Part shown: piece after piece, positions 1 through 9,537 of the stretch | How positions within the stretch are numbered: the stretch's first letter is position 1 | Layout of the letters: every line of letters starts with the position of its first letter | From: Bacteroidales bacterium | GTDB lineage: Bacteria > Bacteroidota > Bacteroidia > Bacteroidales > P3 | Length of the DNA: 56,734 nt | Assembly: GCA_017646685.1 (NCBI GenBank) | Contig: JAGCLZ010000011.1 | Coordinates: forward strand, 1-56,734 | Direction: 5' to 3' | Translations under genes and position numbers: made by a program | The notes under the pieces: model-generated | The model's database searches: none | What the model saw: only the letters and a program-made list of their open reading frames with translations | What the model was told of the DNA's origin: nothing

Positions 1-2
1 CA

Positions 3-752
3 GCAACAACAATGGGTGCCGCCATGGCACAAACAACAGAACCTTCATCTGTGAACAACAAGAAGGTGGAATTATCCGTGCACTTAGGAGGTGGAATACC
101 TTTGGGATTTTGGATGGAAGAAGAACCACCAGTAATTGCGGAACCAGCCAAAGCCAGCTCGCCAATGGATGGAGTATTTTATGGTACTGCTGACATGGGA
201 ATCAACCTTGGGATAAAAGCCAAATACAATATTCCGCAAATTAAAGGTTTGGGAATAATGGCTACAGCCGATGTGTTTTTCAATACGAGCAACAACTACA
301 AGTTGACCGATACAGAGGAAGGACACAATCATGTTACTATCTATAAATATCAGAACTACTTTAATATACCGTTAATGCTTGGACTTAACTACAATCATGC
401 TATAGGTAGCAATTTGAGCATTTGGGGCGAAGCTGCCATAGGTGCTAACTTGAGAATAATTACAAACTATGAATGGGGTTTTGGTCCAGACGATACTCAT
501 ATTGAACGCTATTATAGTTGGATCTATGAAAATACTGAAACTTTGGCTTTCCAAGCAGGTGGAGGTATGACCATCAAGGACAAAGTGAGCCTTGGCCTAC
601 ACTACTATCACTTGGGCAGCAAAGATGTGATGGGTGTATTTACAGCCGAATATCCATTGGAACCAACGTGGGATGCAAGTATTTATCCTCATAATAATTA
701 TGGCAAACTTGATGCGTCAATGCTCGTAGTACGTGTGGGGTATCACTTCTAA
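3..752 (+). CDS. Outer-membrane beta-barrel protein, 5' end outside window
   Basis: The reading frame is open from the first bases of the window, so the true start lies upstream. The first ATG visible (12) is inside the signal peptide: the residues ATTMGAAMAQ are identical to residues 18-27 of the complete paralogue at 49729-50496, where they end a Sec signal peptide. The mature part has alternating polar/aromatic strands, Gly-rich turns and ends in VRVGYHF, with a terminal Phe typical of outer-membrane barrels. A porin-like family of the outer membrane is inferred; substrate or function is unknown. The two copies also share the segment IWGEA.IGANLRIIT. It appears to be followed by an unrelated gene set. 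Confidence 0.75.
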   Translation, partial: ATTMGAAMAQTTEPSSVNNKKVELSVHLGGGIPLGFWMEEEPPVIAEPAKASSPMDGVFYGTADMGINLGIKAKYNIPQIKGLGIMATADVFFNTSNNYKLTDTEEGHNHVTIYKYQNYFNIPLMLGLNYNHAIGSNLSIWGEAAIGANLRIITNYEWGFGPDDTHIERYYSWIYENTETLAFQAGGGMTIKDKVSLGLHYYHLGSKDVMGVFTAEYPLEPTWDASIYPHNNYGKLDASMLVVRVGYHF

Positions 753-817
753 AATATAAGTTCATACAACTTATGTAAAATGCTTTGACATTTTTGTATA
801 TCCAAAAATGATTAGTG

Positions 818-1387
818 ATGAGGAAAATGGTATTTACAATAAGTTTGGTTTTAATGGTTGTCGTTTCAAATGCCACAACCACAAGTGATACTACTTATGC
901 GAAAATAAAACCCGTGGGTATAAAAGATTCCTCTATACTTGTGCTGATAGATAAATATATGAATTACAAGCAAAAAGATTGTGCCGAATATTTAAATTTG
1001 GGATATTATACTGATTATTATTGCATCTATTTGTCTTTTTATGAGGAGAAATATTATGCCGATTCTTCGTCGTTTTCATTCTTAATCACTGTTTATCCGG
1101 AAGATGTGTTTTATGTAAAAGATGAATCTTACAACGGATTTCTTTCTGATATGTATTATTTCTATTATGCTGACAATCTTGTTGTAATTTCGACTGACTC
1201 ATCAAGTAGAAATCGAAGAGCTTTCGAGAGACTTTTTGATAAACAAATAAATAAACAACCGTTGAAAGTGAAAACAAAGAATATAAACGAACAAATTCTT
1301 TCGGAAGGTGGAGGAGATGCCTTGTGGGATATTTTGTATAAAGATGATAAGTATTATGTAGTATGGAAAGAATGTTTTTCCGAATAA
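818..1387 (+). CDS. Secreted hypothetical protein
   Basis: A 189-residue protein starting at ATG 818 (a GTG lies one codon upstream and another ATG at 827). The N-terminus MRKMVFTISLVLMVVVSNA is a Sec signal peptide, so the product is exported. The mature part is rich in Tyr, Asp and Ser, and no domain was recognised. It lies 65 bp after the barrel gene and 39 bp before the Imm8-like gene. No lipobox is visible. Function unknown; the signal peptide and length support a real gene. Confidence 0.55.
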   Translation: MRKMVFTISLVLMVVVSNATTTSDTTYAKIKPVGIKDSSILVLIDKYMNYKQKDCAEYLNLGYYTDYYCIYLSFYEEKYYADSSSFSFLITVYPEDVFYVKDESYNGFLSDMYYFYYADNLVVISTDSSSRNRRAFERLFDKQINKQPLKVKTKNINEQILSEGGGDALWDILYKDDKYYVVWKECFSE

Positions 1388-1426
1388 TAAAACTCTATCA
1401 GATAACGGTATAAAAACAAATAAATA

Positions 1427-1834
1427 ATGAAAAAATCATATATTATAGACTATCATAGTCCCGACATAGATCTTCAATCATTCAACCCTCAACCACACGA
1501 TGACTTTGCTTTTGTACTACAATTGTTTGTAGGGATAGAGGGCGAAAAAGGAGAGGAGTGTTTTGATATTTTTGTTTGTACTCCCAAATGGATAGAACAT
1601 AATTACACCAAGCAAACAATCATTACAGGACTGCATACCATTATAGTTCAAGAGTATAATTTTCCAAAAATAAAAGAAGCTATTGATGAGATATTTTGTG
1701 CAGAAGGTGCAACATGGCAAGAAATTACCAATCGAATAAGCTACTATGGGCGAAGCGAAATGGATTATTCGCATTGGTCTTACAATAAAAAATCTGTTCG
1801 TTGCGGAATGGGGATGACAGAAACATCTATCTAA
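1427..1834 (+). CDS. Imm8-family immunity protein (orphan)
   Basis: A 135-residue cytoplasmic protein without signal peptide. The sequence pattern HSPD near residue 10, FxFxLQLFVGxEGEKGEExFDIFVCTPKW in the first half and IIVxEYNFxKI in the middle matches what I know of immunity protein 8 (Imm8) of polymorphic toxin systems. Such proteins bind and neutralise a cognate secreted toxin domain. No toxin gene is visible on either side: the neighbours are a small exported protein and a small lipoprotein. It is therefore an orphan immunity gene in this window, possibly giving protection against toxins of neighbouring strains. The family call rests on motif memory, not on a search. Confidence 0.7.
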   Translation: MKKSYIIDYHSPDIDLQSFNPQPHDDFAFVLQLFVGIEGEKGEECFDIFVCTPKWIEHNYTKQTIITGLHTIIVQEYNFPKIKEAIDEIFCAEGATWQEITNRISYYGRSEMDYSHWSYNKKSVRCGMGMTETSI

Positions 1835-1929
1835 AGGTAATCTAGTGAGAAAGAAATTAGAAAATTATAGAATTTGCATACTTTTTAGTGGTATTTTGCG
1901 TTTCCCAGTATGTCATAATAAATAAGGAT

Positions 1930-2178
1930 ATGAATATGAAAAAAATATTTCAATTAGTAGCTGCAATAGTATTGGTAGTACTTTTGCAGTCGTGCAGTAA
2001 AACTTGTGTTTGCACATCGCGTTCGCAAAACCTTGATGGTTCTATATGGGAATGGGAAACACGGTTTGAAGTAGTAGGAGGAACCTCGTGTGTGGAAAAT
2101 GCCAAAGACAGAGACAGGCAGATACTTGTGGACAACGAAGGCAATGAATATTGGAGCTACGAATGCTATGAGGAATAA
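1930..2178 (+). CDS. Small lipoprotein
   Basis: An 82-residue protein starting at ATG 1930; a GTG start at 1888 would put a long unlikely extension before the signal peptide. A hydrophobic stretch is followed by the lipobox LQSC, so it should be lipidated and anchored in the envelope. The mature part contains five further Cys (KTCVCTS near the N-terminus, TSCVE, YECYEE), suggesting disulfides or metal binding. No family recognised. It is the last of three short genes following the barrel gene. Confidence 0.55.
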   Translation: MNMKKIFQLVAAIVLVVLLQSCSKTCVCTSRSQNLDGSIWEWETRFEVVGGTSCVENAKDRDRQILVDNEGNEYWSYECYEE

Positions 2179-2453
2179 TCTCGTGAATAATTTGGCGACA
2201 AGCAAAAACTAATACACTGCAAAAAAAAGTGATAGGTACAAATGCCACTCTGACAGGAAAAGGTTGGGGCGGCATTTTGTGTTCTATCGTATAGACTTTG
2301 TATGGTGTTATTTTCCTCAATATTTATTATTAGACTTTCAAAACATGTGTTTTGGATGTAGTAGCAACCATACTTATATTACGAAATCACAACCGCTGGC
2401 AGTGGTAAAGCATAGGGTTGTAAACTAAAAATAGAAAAACATTTGTCAAAAAC

Positions 2454-2483
2454 TTGATTATTCCGAAAATATGTGTACTTTTG
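2454..2483 (+). promoter_or_regulatory. Promoter of the LRR gene cluster
   Basis: TTG at 2454-2456 and TACTTTTG at 2476-2483 are separated by 19 bp, fitting the Bacteroidota -33 TTTG / -7 TAnnTTTG consensus. It lies about 75 bp before the first LRR gene, and no comparable site separates the three LRR genes. The rest of the 380-bp gap (2179-2558) shows no other gene. Confidence 0.6.
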
Positions 2484-2558
2484 TAGTCCGAAATATGCTG
2501 TGGATATATAATATGTATACACCGCGAATTGTAGAATAAAAGAAATGAAATAAAAGAT

Positions 2559-5462
2559 ATGAAACGGATAATATTAGCACTTGTGGGGGTAATATGTGTG
2601 AGCAGTCTTTACTCTCAAGAACGGTTTACCATAGGCAATTTAACCTACGAGGTGATAGATAGCAACATGGTAAGCGTGGTGGAATGTCACCGCTCTGCAA
2701 AAGAAATAAATATCCCATCTACAGTGGTTCACGGGGAGACATCGTACGATGTAAAAACCATCGGATACGAAGCATTCAAAGAAAACAAAAAATTAATAGC
2801 TGTTACAATATCTGATGGTGTTGTCAGCATAGATAAATTTGCCTTTTATTATTGTGTAAACTTATCTTCGATAGATATTCCCAACAGTGTAAAGCACATT
2901 GGAAGTTATGCATTTGCATATTGTGTCGGTTTATCCTCAATCAAAATCCCTGAAGGGATTACTGTTTTAGAGCACGATGTATTCCGAGAATGTCTTGGAT
3001 TAAAATCTATAACAATTCCCCACAGTGTTACAACAATAAAAAATGCAGCATTTTTGGGTTGTGTAAAACTCACCTCTATAGATATTCCCCCCAGTGTGAC
3101 AGAAATAGGGAAGTATGCTTTTTCTTTTTGCAAGAGTTTATCCACCGTTGTTATCCCTCAAGGTATCACAGAGATAAAAAAATCTACATTCCGCAATTGC
3201 ATAAAATTAGAATCTGTTGTCATCCCCCACAGTGTTTACACCATTGGCAATAATGCATTTGAGGGTTGCGTAAGTTTATCTTCCATAGACATACCGAACA
3301 GTGTAACCCACATAGGCAGTTGGGCATTTCATCGATGTTATAATTTATCGTCTATAAACATACCCAAAAGTGTAAGTCACATAGGCGGAGCTTGTTTTGC
3401 TAGTTGTAGCAAGTTGACATCCATTGTTATACCCCATGGCATTACTGTTATTGAAAACAGCACATTCAGCAGTTGTAGTAGTCTTGCAGAGATTGTTATC
3501 CCCAACAGTGTTGACAGTATCCAAAAATATGTTTTTAATAATTGTAGCAGTCTCGTTTCAATAAATATCCCGAACAGTGTTAAATACATTGGTTCTAACA
3601 CATTCAATAATTGCAGCAATCTGACTTCAATCGTTATTCCCGACAGTCTTACTGTTATCAATTATAATCTATTTGAAAATTGCAGCAATTTGGATAGCAT
3701 TGTTATACCACCAAGAGTTACAGCCATAAAAAATTCAGCATTCAGTGGATGTGGTAATTTATCATCTATCATTATCCCCAGTAGTGTGAAACACATTGGA
3801 TTAAGAGCATTCGAAAAATGCAATATACTAACATCTGTTGTTATACCCAATGGGATTACCACTATAGAAGAGGGAGTGTTTTACGATTGTAGAAATCTGA
3901 TTTCCGTTGTTATACCCCATAGCGTTCGTAATATTAAACTTAATGCATTTAGAAATTGCGTATACTTAGACGACTTCACACTGCCATCGACGGTAGAAAA
4001 TATCGAAGTCAATGCTTTTTACAACACGGCATACTACAACAATAGTTCCAATTGGACAGATAGTATATTATACAAAGACAACTGTCTTATAAGTGTGAAA
4101 TCAAAGTTGATAGACAAATATTCCATCAAAGATGGAACACGAGTTATAGCAAATGAGGCATTCATAGGTTGCAAAAATTTAACTTCGATAGAGATACCCA
4201 ACAGTGTCACACACATTGGAGAATTTGCATTTTGCCGTTGCACGAAATTAGATTCAATTATTATACCCCATAGCGTTACACATATTGGAAGAAATGCTTT
4301 TTCTGTGTGCAAAAGTTTGTCGACAATTGTTCTAAGCAAGAACATTACATCCATCGAAGAAGGTACATTTAATGACTGCCAAAACTTAGCATCGATAAAT
4401 ATTCCCCAGGGAGTCAACCACATTGGTGAAAAAGCATTTACTTATTGTAGTAATTTAAAATCTATCAGCATCCCCACCAGTGTAGACACTATCCACCGAA
4501 GCACATTTGAAAATTGCAGCAGTTTAAGTACTATAACTATTTCAGACAGCATTGTATACATTGGCGAATATGCATTTAAAGGGTGTAAAAGTTTAGCAGA
4601 GTTTTCCCTGCCACCGTCGGTGAAAGTGATATGCGAAAAAGCATTTCACAACACAGCATTCTACAACAATAAAGACAATTGGACTGATAATGTGCTGTAT
4701 AAAGACAAATGCCTTATCGGAGTAAAAAAAGGTATAAAAGGAGAGTGTATGATAAAAGAAGGCACACGACTGATAGCCATAAGTGCATTTGAAGGATGCA
4801 AAAAGTTGAATGCAGTGGTTATTCCCAATAGCATTACAAGCATTGAAAAATACACCTTTAATAGCTGTAAAAGATTAGTATCGGCAAGCATTCCAAACAC
4901 TGTTACAAGCATTGATTATGGAGCGTTTATGAATTGTAAAGACTTAAGCACTATCACTATTCCCCATGGCATTACTGTTATTGAAAACGGCACGTTCTAT
5001 GGTTGTAGCAATCTGAAATCTGTTGTTATTCCCAATAGCGTTACCACTATAGAACGTTCTGCATTTATGGGATGTCAAAGATTAGAATCCATTGAAATTC
5101 CCAATAGTGTAGAAGAGATAGAAAGTGAAGCTTTCATCGATTGTAGGAATTTAAAATCAGTCAATATACCTAATAATCTAACTACAATAAATTATCAGAC
5201 ATTCTACAATTGCAAGAATTTAAAGTCTATCACCATTCCCGAGAGTGTAAAAATCATCAAAGAATATGCATTTAGAACTTGCAAGAATTTAGACACCATA
5301 ACCTGTTTATCATCAACACCGCCATATTTTTCTATAGAAGATATAAATATATTTCCCCTTCCCAACAATATTACACTCTTAGTCCCCAAAGGCAGTTTGG
5401 AGAAATACAAAGAATCCGATTGGGATTTTTATTTTGAAGGTAGAATAAAAGAAATGGAATAA
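2559..5462 (+). CDS. BspA-type leucine-rich repeat surface protein 1
   Basis: A 967-residue exported protein with signal peptide MKRIILALVGVICVSSLYSQ. An N-terminal domain (about 21-70, FTIGNLTYEVID...) is followed by a long series of 23-residue TpLRR units of the form CxxLxSIxIPxSVxxIxxxAF. They are interrupted near residues 487 and 697 by inserts of the type NTAFYNN.DNWTDNVLYKD.CLI, each followed by GTRLIA. The tail from about 913 (CLSSTPP...ITLLVPKGSLEKYKESDW) ends in GRIKEME. BspA-like proteins elsewhere bind matrix proteins, host cells or other bacteria; that role is inferred here. No type IX C-terminal sorting domain is seen. Only 4 bp separate it from the next LRR gene. Confidence 0.92.
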   Translation: MKRIILALVGVICVSSLYSQERFTIGNLTYEVIDSNMVSVVECHRSAKEINIPSTVVHGETSYDVKTIGYEAFKENKKLIAVTISDGVVSIDKFAFYYCVNLSSIDIPNSVKHIGSYAFAYCVGLSSIKIPEGITVLEHDVFRECLGLKSITIPHSVTTIKNAAFLGCVKLTSIDIPPSVTEIGKYAFSFCKSLSTVVIPQGITEIKKSTFRNCIKLESVVIPHSVYTIGNNAFEGCVSLSSIDIPNSVTHIGSWAFHRCYNLSSINIPKSVSHIGGACFASCSKLTSIVIPHGITVIENSTFSSCSSLAEIVIPNSVDSIQKYVFNNCSSLVSINIPNSVKYIGSNTFNNCSNLTSIVIPDSLTVINYNLFENCSNLDSIVIPPRVTAIKNSAFSGCGNLSSIIIPSSVKHIGLRAFEKCNILTSVVIPNGITTIEEGVFYDCRNLISVVIPHSVRNIKLNAFRNCVYLDDFTLPSTVENIEVNAFYNTAYYNNSSNWTDSILYKDNCLISVKSKLIDKYSIKDGTRVIANEAFIGCKNLTSIEIPNSVTHIGEFAFCRCTKLDSIIIPHSVTHIGRNAFSVCKSLSTIVLSKNITSIEEGTFNDCQNLASINIPQGVNHIGEKAFTYCSNLKSISIPTSVDTIHRSTFENCSSLSTITISDSIVYIGEYAFKGCKSLAEFSLPPSVKVICEKAFHNTAFYNNKDNWTDNVLYKDKCLIGVKKGIKGECMIKEGTRLIAISAFEGCKKLNAVVIPNSITSIEKYTFNSCKRLVSASIPNTVTSIDYGAFMNCKDLSTITIPHGITVIENGTFYGCSNLKSVVIPNSVTTIERSAFMGCQRLESIEIPNSVEEIESEAFIDCRNLKSVNIPNNLTTINYQTFYNCKNLKSITIPESVKIIKEYAFRTCKNLDTITCLSSTPPYFSIEDINIFPLPNNITLLVPKGSLEKYKESDWDFYFEGRIKEME

Positions 5463-5466
5463 AGAT

Positions 5467-7365
5467 ATGAAACGGATAATATATATAGTTTTATTGCTGC
5501 TAAACATCATAGCAGTAAGTTGTACAAACAATAATAATACTTTCACCATAGGCGACTTAACCTACGAAATAATGGACAATGATGAAGTATGCCTGCTACG
5601 CTGCAATAATACCACCGCCACAGCAATAAATATTCCACCAAAGGTGATGTATAAGAATAAGGAATACAATGTTAAACATATTTATTTTGAGGTGTTTAAA
5701 GGTTGTAGCAAACTAACATCTGTCACATTCCCCAACACTATTACGCATTTAGATATGTGGATATTTAAAAACTGCACCAACTTGACAACCTTCAACATTC
5801 CACCATCTGTAAGAGAAATATATAGATACATTTTTGATACAACAGCATTCTACAAAAACAAAGATAATTGGACAGGCAAAGCTCTATATAAAGACGGATG
5901 CTTGCTTGCAGTAGACACCACCATAAGTGGAGAATATACGGTATTGGAAGGTACACGACTAATATCTGATGAAGCATTTTGGAATTGTAAAAGATTAACC
6001 TCGATTATCATCCCCGATGGGGTTTCAGAAATTGGTTCATCATTCAGCTACTGCACCAATCTTACATCAATTCGTTTACCCAACGGCATTAGTCGCATAA
6101 AGTATGGCTCTTTTAGTGCTTGTAATAAGTTGGACTCTGTCAATATTCCAAGCAGTGTTACATATATCGGAGATTTTGCATTCAGTGGTTGCAAAAGTTT
6201 GACTTCGATAAATATACCCGAAGGTGTTACCTCTATCGAATCAAACACTTTCAATAGCTGCGATAAATTAGTTTCAATAAATCTACCAAGCAGTATCACT
6301 CATATTGGTGCTCGAGCATTTTATGCATGCGATAGTTTATCAGATTTCACCATACCATCATCTGTAAAAACCATAGGAAACCAAGCTTTTGAAAACACAG
6401 CATTTTTCAACAATAAAAATAATTGGACTGATAATGTACTGTATAAAGATGGATGTTTATTGGCGGTAGATAGTGCTATAAGAGGAGATTATTCTATAGT
6501 AGAAGGCACTCGGTTGATAGCAGAAAAGGCATTCAGAGGTTGCGAGGGATTGCAGTCTATTGTTGTACCCAATAGTATAAACAACATACCACCTGAAGCA
6601 TTTATGTTTTGTAGCAGTTTAACCTCGGTTTCGCTTCCCAACAGCATAGATAGTATTCAATATCAAACATTCTTCGGGTGTAGTAGTTTGAAAAGCATTA
6701 AAATACCCGACAGCATTGTTTCTATTGAATATAGTGCATTTTACAATTGCAATAATCTGGAAAGATTTAATATACCATCTACGGTAGAACATCTTGGAGG
6801 TGAAGTTTTCTACAACACAGCTTTCTATAACAACAAAGACAATTGGGAAGGCGATGTGCTGTATAAAGACGATTGCTTATTGGTAGCCGACACATTATTA
6901 AGAGGTGCATACACCGTAAAAGAAAAAACACGTCTTATAGCTGATAGAGCATTTGACTATTGCAAAGAATTGACATCTATCAGTATTCCCAATAGTGTTG
7001 CACACATAGGTTTTGGAGCATTTTCAGATTGTTCTGCTCTAACCTCGATAGTTATTCCCCACAGCGTTAGAATTATAGAAAATATTACTTTTTATAAATG
7101 TAAATCTTTGACATCGATAGTTATTTCAAGTAGCATTACCAATATTGTAAATTGTGCCTTTGATGGTTGCAACAATATAAAAACAGTAACATGCTTAGCC
7201 ACCGAACCGCCAAAATTTACCCTCTTTTTAGAAATATTTCGTATTGAAAGTGTTTTCCCCTACCCAAACGATATTACACTGTTAGTCCCCAAAGGATGCA
7301 AAGATAAATATATCAACTCCGATTGGAACAAGTATTTTGATGGCAGAATAAAAGAAATGGAATAA
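5467..7365 (+). CDS. BspA-type leucine-rich repeat lipoprotein 2
   Basis: A 632-residue paralogue of its neighbours. Unlike them it has a lipoprotein signal peptide with lipobox AVSC (Cys19), so it should be membrane anchored. The N-terminal domain FTIGDLTYEIMD matches LRR protein 1. TpLRR units are interrupted by NWTG/NWTDNVLYKD-type inserts near residues 125, 309 and 449. The tail ITLLVPKGC...SDWNKYF.GRIKEME is nearly identical to that of the other two. It begins 4 bp after LRR 1 and ends 5 bp before LRR 3, so the three are surely cotranscribed. Adhesin or surface binding role inferred from the family. Confidence 0.9.
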   Translation: MKRIIYIVLLLLNIIAVSCTNNNNTFTIGDLTYEIMDNDEVCLLRCNNTTATAINIPPKVMYKNKEYNVKHIYFEVFKGCSKLTSVTFPNTITHLDMWIFKNCTNLTTFNIPPSVREIYRYIFDTTAFYKNKDNWTGKALYKDGCLLAVDTTISGEYTVLEGTRLISDEAFWNCKRLTSIIIPDGVSEIGSSFSYCTNLTSIRLPNGISRIKYGSFSACNKLDSVNIPSSVTYIGDFAFSGCKSLTSINIPEGVTSIESNTFNSCDKLVSINLPSSITHIGARAFYACDSLSDFTIPSSVKTIGNQAFENTAFFNNKNNWTDNVLYKDGCLLAVDSAIRGDYSIVEGTRLIAEKAFRGCEGLQSIVVPNSINNIPPEAFMFCSSLTSVSLPNSIDSIQYQTFFGCSSLKSIKIPDSIVSIEYSAFYNCNNLERFNIPSTVEHLGGEVFYNTAFYNNKDNWEGDVLYKDDCLLVADTLLRGAYTVKEKTRLIADRAFDYCKELTSISIPNSVAHIGFGAFSDCSALTSIVIPHSVRIIENITFYKCKSLTSIVISSSITNIVNCAFDGCNNIKTVTCLATEPPKFTLFLEIFRIESVFPYPNDITLLVPKGCKDKYINSDWNKYFDGRIKEME

Positions 7366-7370
7366 AAGAT

Positions 7371-9509
7371 ATGAAACGGATAATATTAGCACTGATAGCA
7401 ATAACATGTGTGAATGTGATATTTGCACAAGATTTTGTCAAAGATGGTTTAAGTTACTCAATTGATGATATTAATAATGTATATACAAGAATAGTTGACA
7501 CAAATATAGCAGACTTAAACATTCCTGCCAAGGTAGATTATAATGATAAAACATATAATGTTATTGATATTTCTGACATAGGCAGAATTACCTCCTTAAA
7601 GAATTTGAAAACTGTGAATATATCAGATGGAATCAAGTCAATATCTTTCAGTTCGTTTATGGGGTGTATAAATCTAACCTCTATAAGCATTCCCAATAGT
7701 GTAACCCACATAGGCATAGATGCTTTTAAATATTGTAGTAGTTTGACATCTATCAATATACCAAGCAATATGAGTAGCATTTCTGGATATGCATTTTATG
7801 ATTGCAGCAACTTATCATCGTTCAATATTCCCCACACAGTAGAATATATCGGAACACAAGCTTTTCACAACACAGCATTTTTCAACAACAAAGATAATTG
7901 GACAGATAACGTACTGTATAAAGATGGATGTTTGCTTTCGGCAGACACACTGATAAGTGGAGAATATTCTATAAAGAATGGAACACGACTGATTGCTGCT
8001 CATGCATTCTTAGATTGCAAGAATCTGACATCGGTAGTTATTCCAAACACTGTTTGCAACATCAATCATTCAGCTTTCGAATATTGTGAAAATTTACACT
8101 CTGTAGATATTTCCAACAGCATAGAGCATATAGGCGGATTAGCTTTTAGGGGATGTAGCAGTTTGTCTTCAATAAACATACCACAAAGTATCAAAACCAT
8201 TAAATATTCAACATTCGAAGGTTGCAGCAGTTTAAGAAGCATACACATTCCCAACAGCATCACGCATATAGAAGATGAGGCATTTAACTCTTGTACCAAT
8301 CTAAGCAATTTTACCATTCCAACATCAGTAGAACATATCGGGAAAAATGCTTTTAGCAGCACTGCTTTCTACTATGACAAAAGTAATTGGAATGGCGATG
8401 TATTATACAAAGACAATTGTTTGATAGAAGTAAACAATAAAATAAAGGGCAAGTACACCATCATTAATGGAACACGACTAATATCCCAAGGAGCATTTAT
8501 GAGTTGCACAAACTTAGTTTCAATTTCCATACCCAACAGTATCACAACTATTGAAAGTAATACATTCAAATATTGCTATAAATTAAGCAAGGTAAATATA
8601 CCTAACAGTGTGGTACGTGTAGAAAGAGAAGCATTCTACAACTGTTCAAATTTAAAATCTATCGATATACCCAACGGTGTAAAATATATTGGAGAAGGAG
8701 CATTTAGTTATTGTTCAAGTTTAACCACAGTCTATCTACCCAACAGCATCGACACTATTGGAAATAATGCTTTTTCTGAATGTAAAAAACTAAAAAATAT
8801 CACCTTGAATGATAATATAAAATATATTGGAGAGGGAGCTTTCACTTGCTGTTTAAAACTAACCTCTATTGTTATTCCCAACAGCATAAAAACTATTGAA
8901 TATGGCACATTCAGATTTTGCAAAAACCTAACATCAGTTACAATACCCAATAGTATAGATACCATCAAAGATGCAGCATTTTTGGACTGTAATAATTTAT
9001 CTTCAATAACCCTACCCAATAGTGTCAAATATATTGGTAACAGTGTATTTTTGAATTGTAGTAATTTGTCTTCAATAACCATACCACAAGGTATAGAAGT
9101 GTTACCAATAGGAATATTTGCCAATTGTATAAATTTGAAATCTGTCACATTACCTAACAGCATAAAGGATATAGAAGAATATGCTTTTAATTATTGTAGT
9201 AGTTTGAGTTCTATAGAACTACCCAACAATATTAAATATATAAAGACAGGTACATTTACAGGATGCAGCAAATTGACAACAATCACTATCCCAAAGAATG
9301 TTATAAAAATCGGAGATATGGCATTTCACAATTGCCCCAACCTTATCACCATCACTTGTTTGGCACAAGAACCACCGACATTGGATGGTAAAGATATTTT
9401 CCCTCTCCCCAACGATATTACACTGTTAGTTCCCAAAGGAAGTTTATATAACTACATCAACTCCGATTGGAACAACTATTTTAATGGTAGAATAAAAGAA
9501 ATGGAATAA
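7371..9509 (+). CDS. BspA-type leucine-rich repeat surface protein 3
   Basis: A 712-residue exported protein with signal peptide MKRIILALIAITCVNVIFAQ. The N-terminal domain (FVKDGLSYSIDDINN...) differs more from those of the other two copies. TpLRR units fill most of the protein, with NWTDNVLYKD / NWNGDVLYKD inserts near residues 167 and 330. The C-terminal tail (DITLLVPKGSLYNYINSDWNNYFNGRIKEME region) is shared with LRR 1 and 2. Last gene of the tandem cluster; no rho-independent terminator is obvious, but the dispersed 22-bp repeat element begins 28 bp later. Confidence 0.92.
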   Translation: MKRIILALIAITCVNVIFAQDFVKDGLSYSIDDINNVYTRIVDTNIADLNIPAKVDYNDKTYNVIDISDIGRITSLKNLKTVNISDGIKSISFSSFMGCINLTSISIPNSVTHIGIDAFKYCSSLTSINIPSNMSSISGYAFYDCSNLSSFNIPHTVEYIGTQAFHNTAFFNNKDNWTDNVLYKDGCLLSADTLISGEYSIKNGTRLIAAHAFLDCKNLTSVVIPNTVCNINHSAFEYCENLHSVDISNSIEHIGGLAFRGCSSLSSINIPQSIKTIKYSTFEGCSSLRSIHIPNSITHIEDEAFNSCTNLSNFTIPTSVEHIGKNAFSSTAFYYDKSNWNGDVLYKDNCLIEVNNKIKGKYTIINGTRLISQGAFMSCTNLVSISIPNSITTIESNTFKYCYKLSKVNIPNSVVRVEREAFYNCSNLKSIDIPNGVKYIGEGAFSYCSSLTTVYLPNSIDTIGNNAFSECKKLKNITLNDNIKYIGEGAFTCCLKLTSIVIPNSIKTIEYGTFRFCKNLTSVTIPNSIDTIKDAAFLDCNNLSSITLPNSVKYIGNSVFLNCSNLSSITIPQGIEVLPIGIFANCINLKSVTLPNSIKDIEEYAFNYCSSLSSIELPNNIKYIKTGTFTGCSKLTTITIPKNVIKIGDMAFHNCPNLITITCLAQEPPTLDGKDIFPLPNDITLLVPKGSLYNYINSDWNNYFNGRIKEME

Positions 9510-9537
9510 AAAGAATACTACCATGTGTTTTTATTAT

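Noticed and set aside
3377..5410. Long minus-strand frames inside the LRR genes
   Set aside because: They are antisense images of the repetitive LRR coding sequence and share its 23-codon periodicity.
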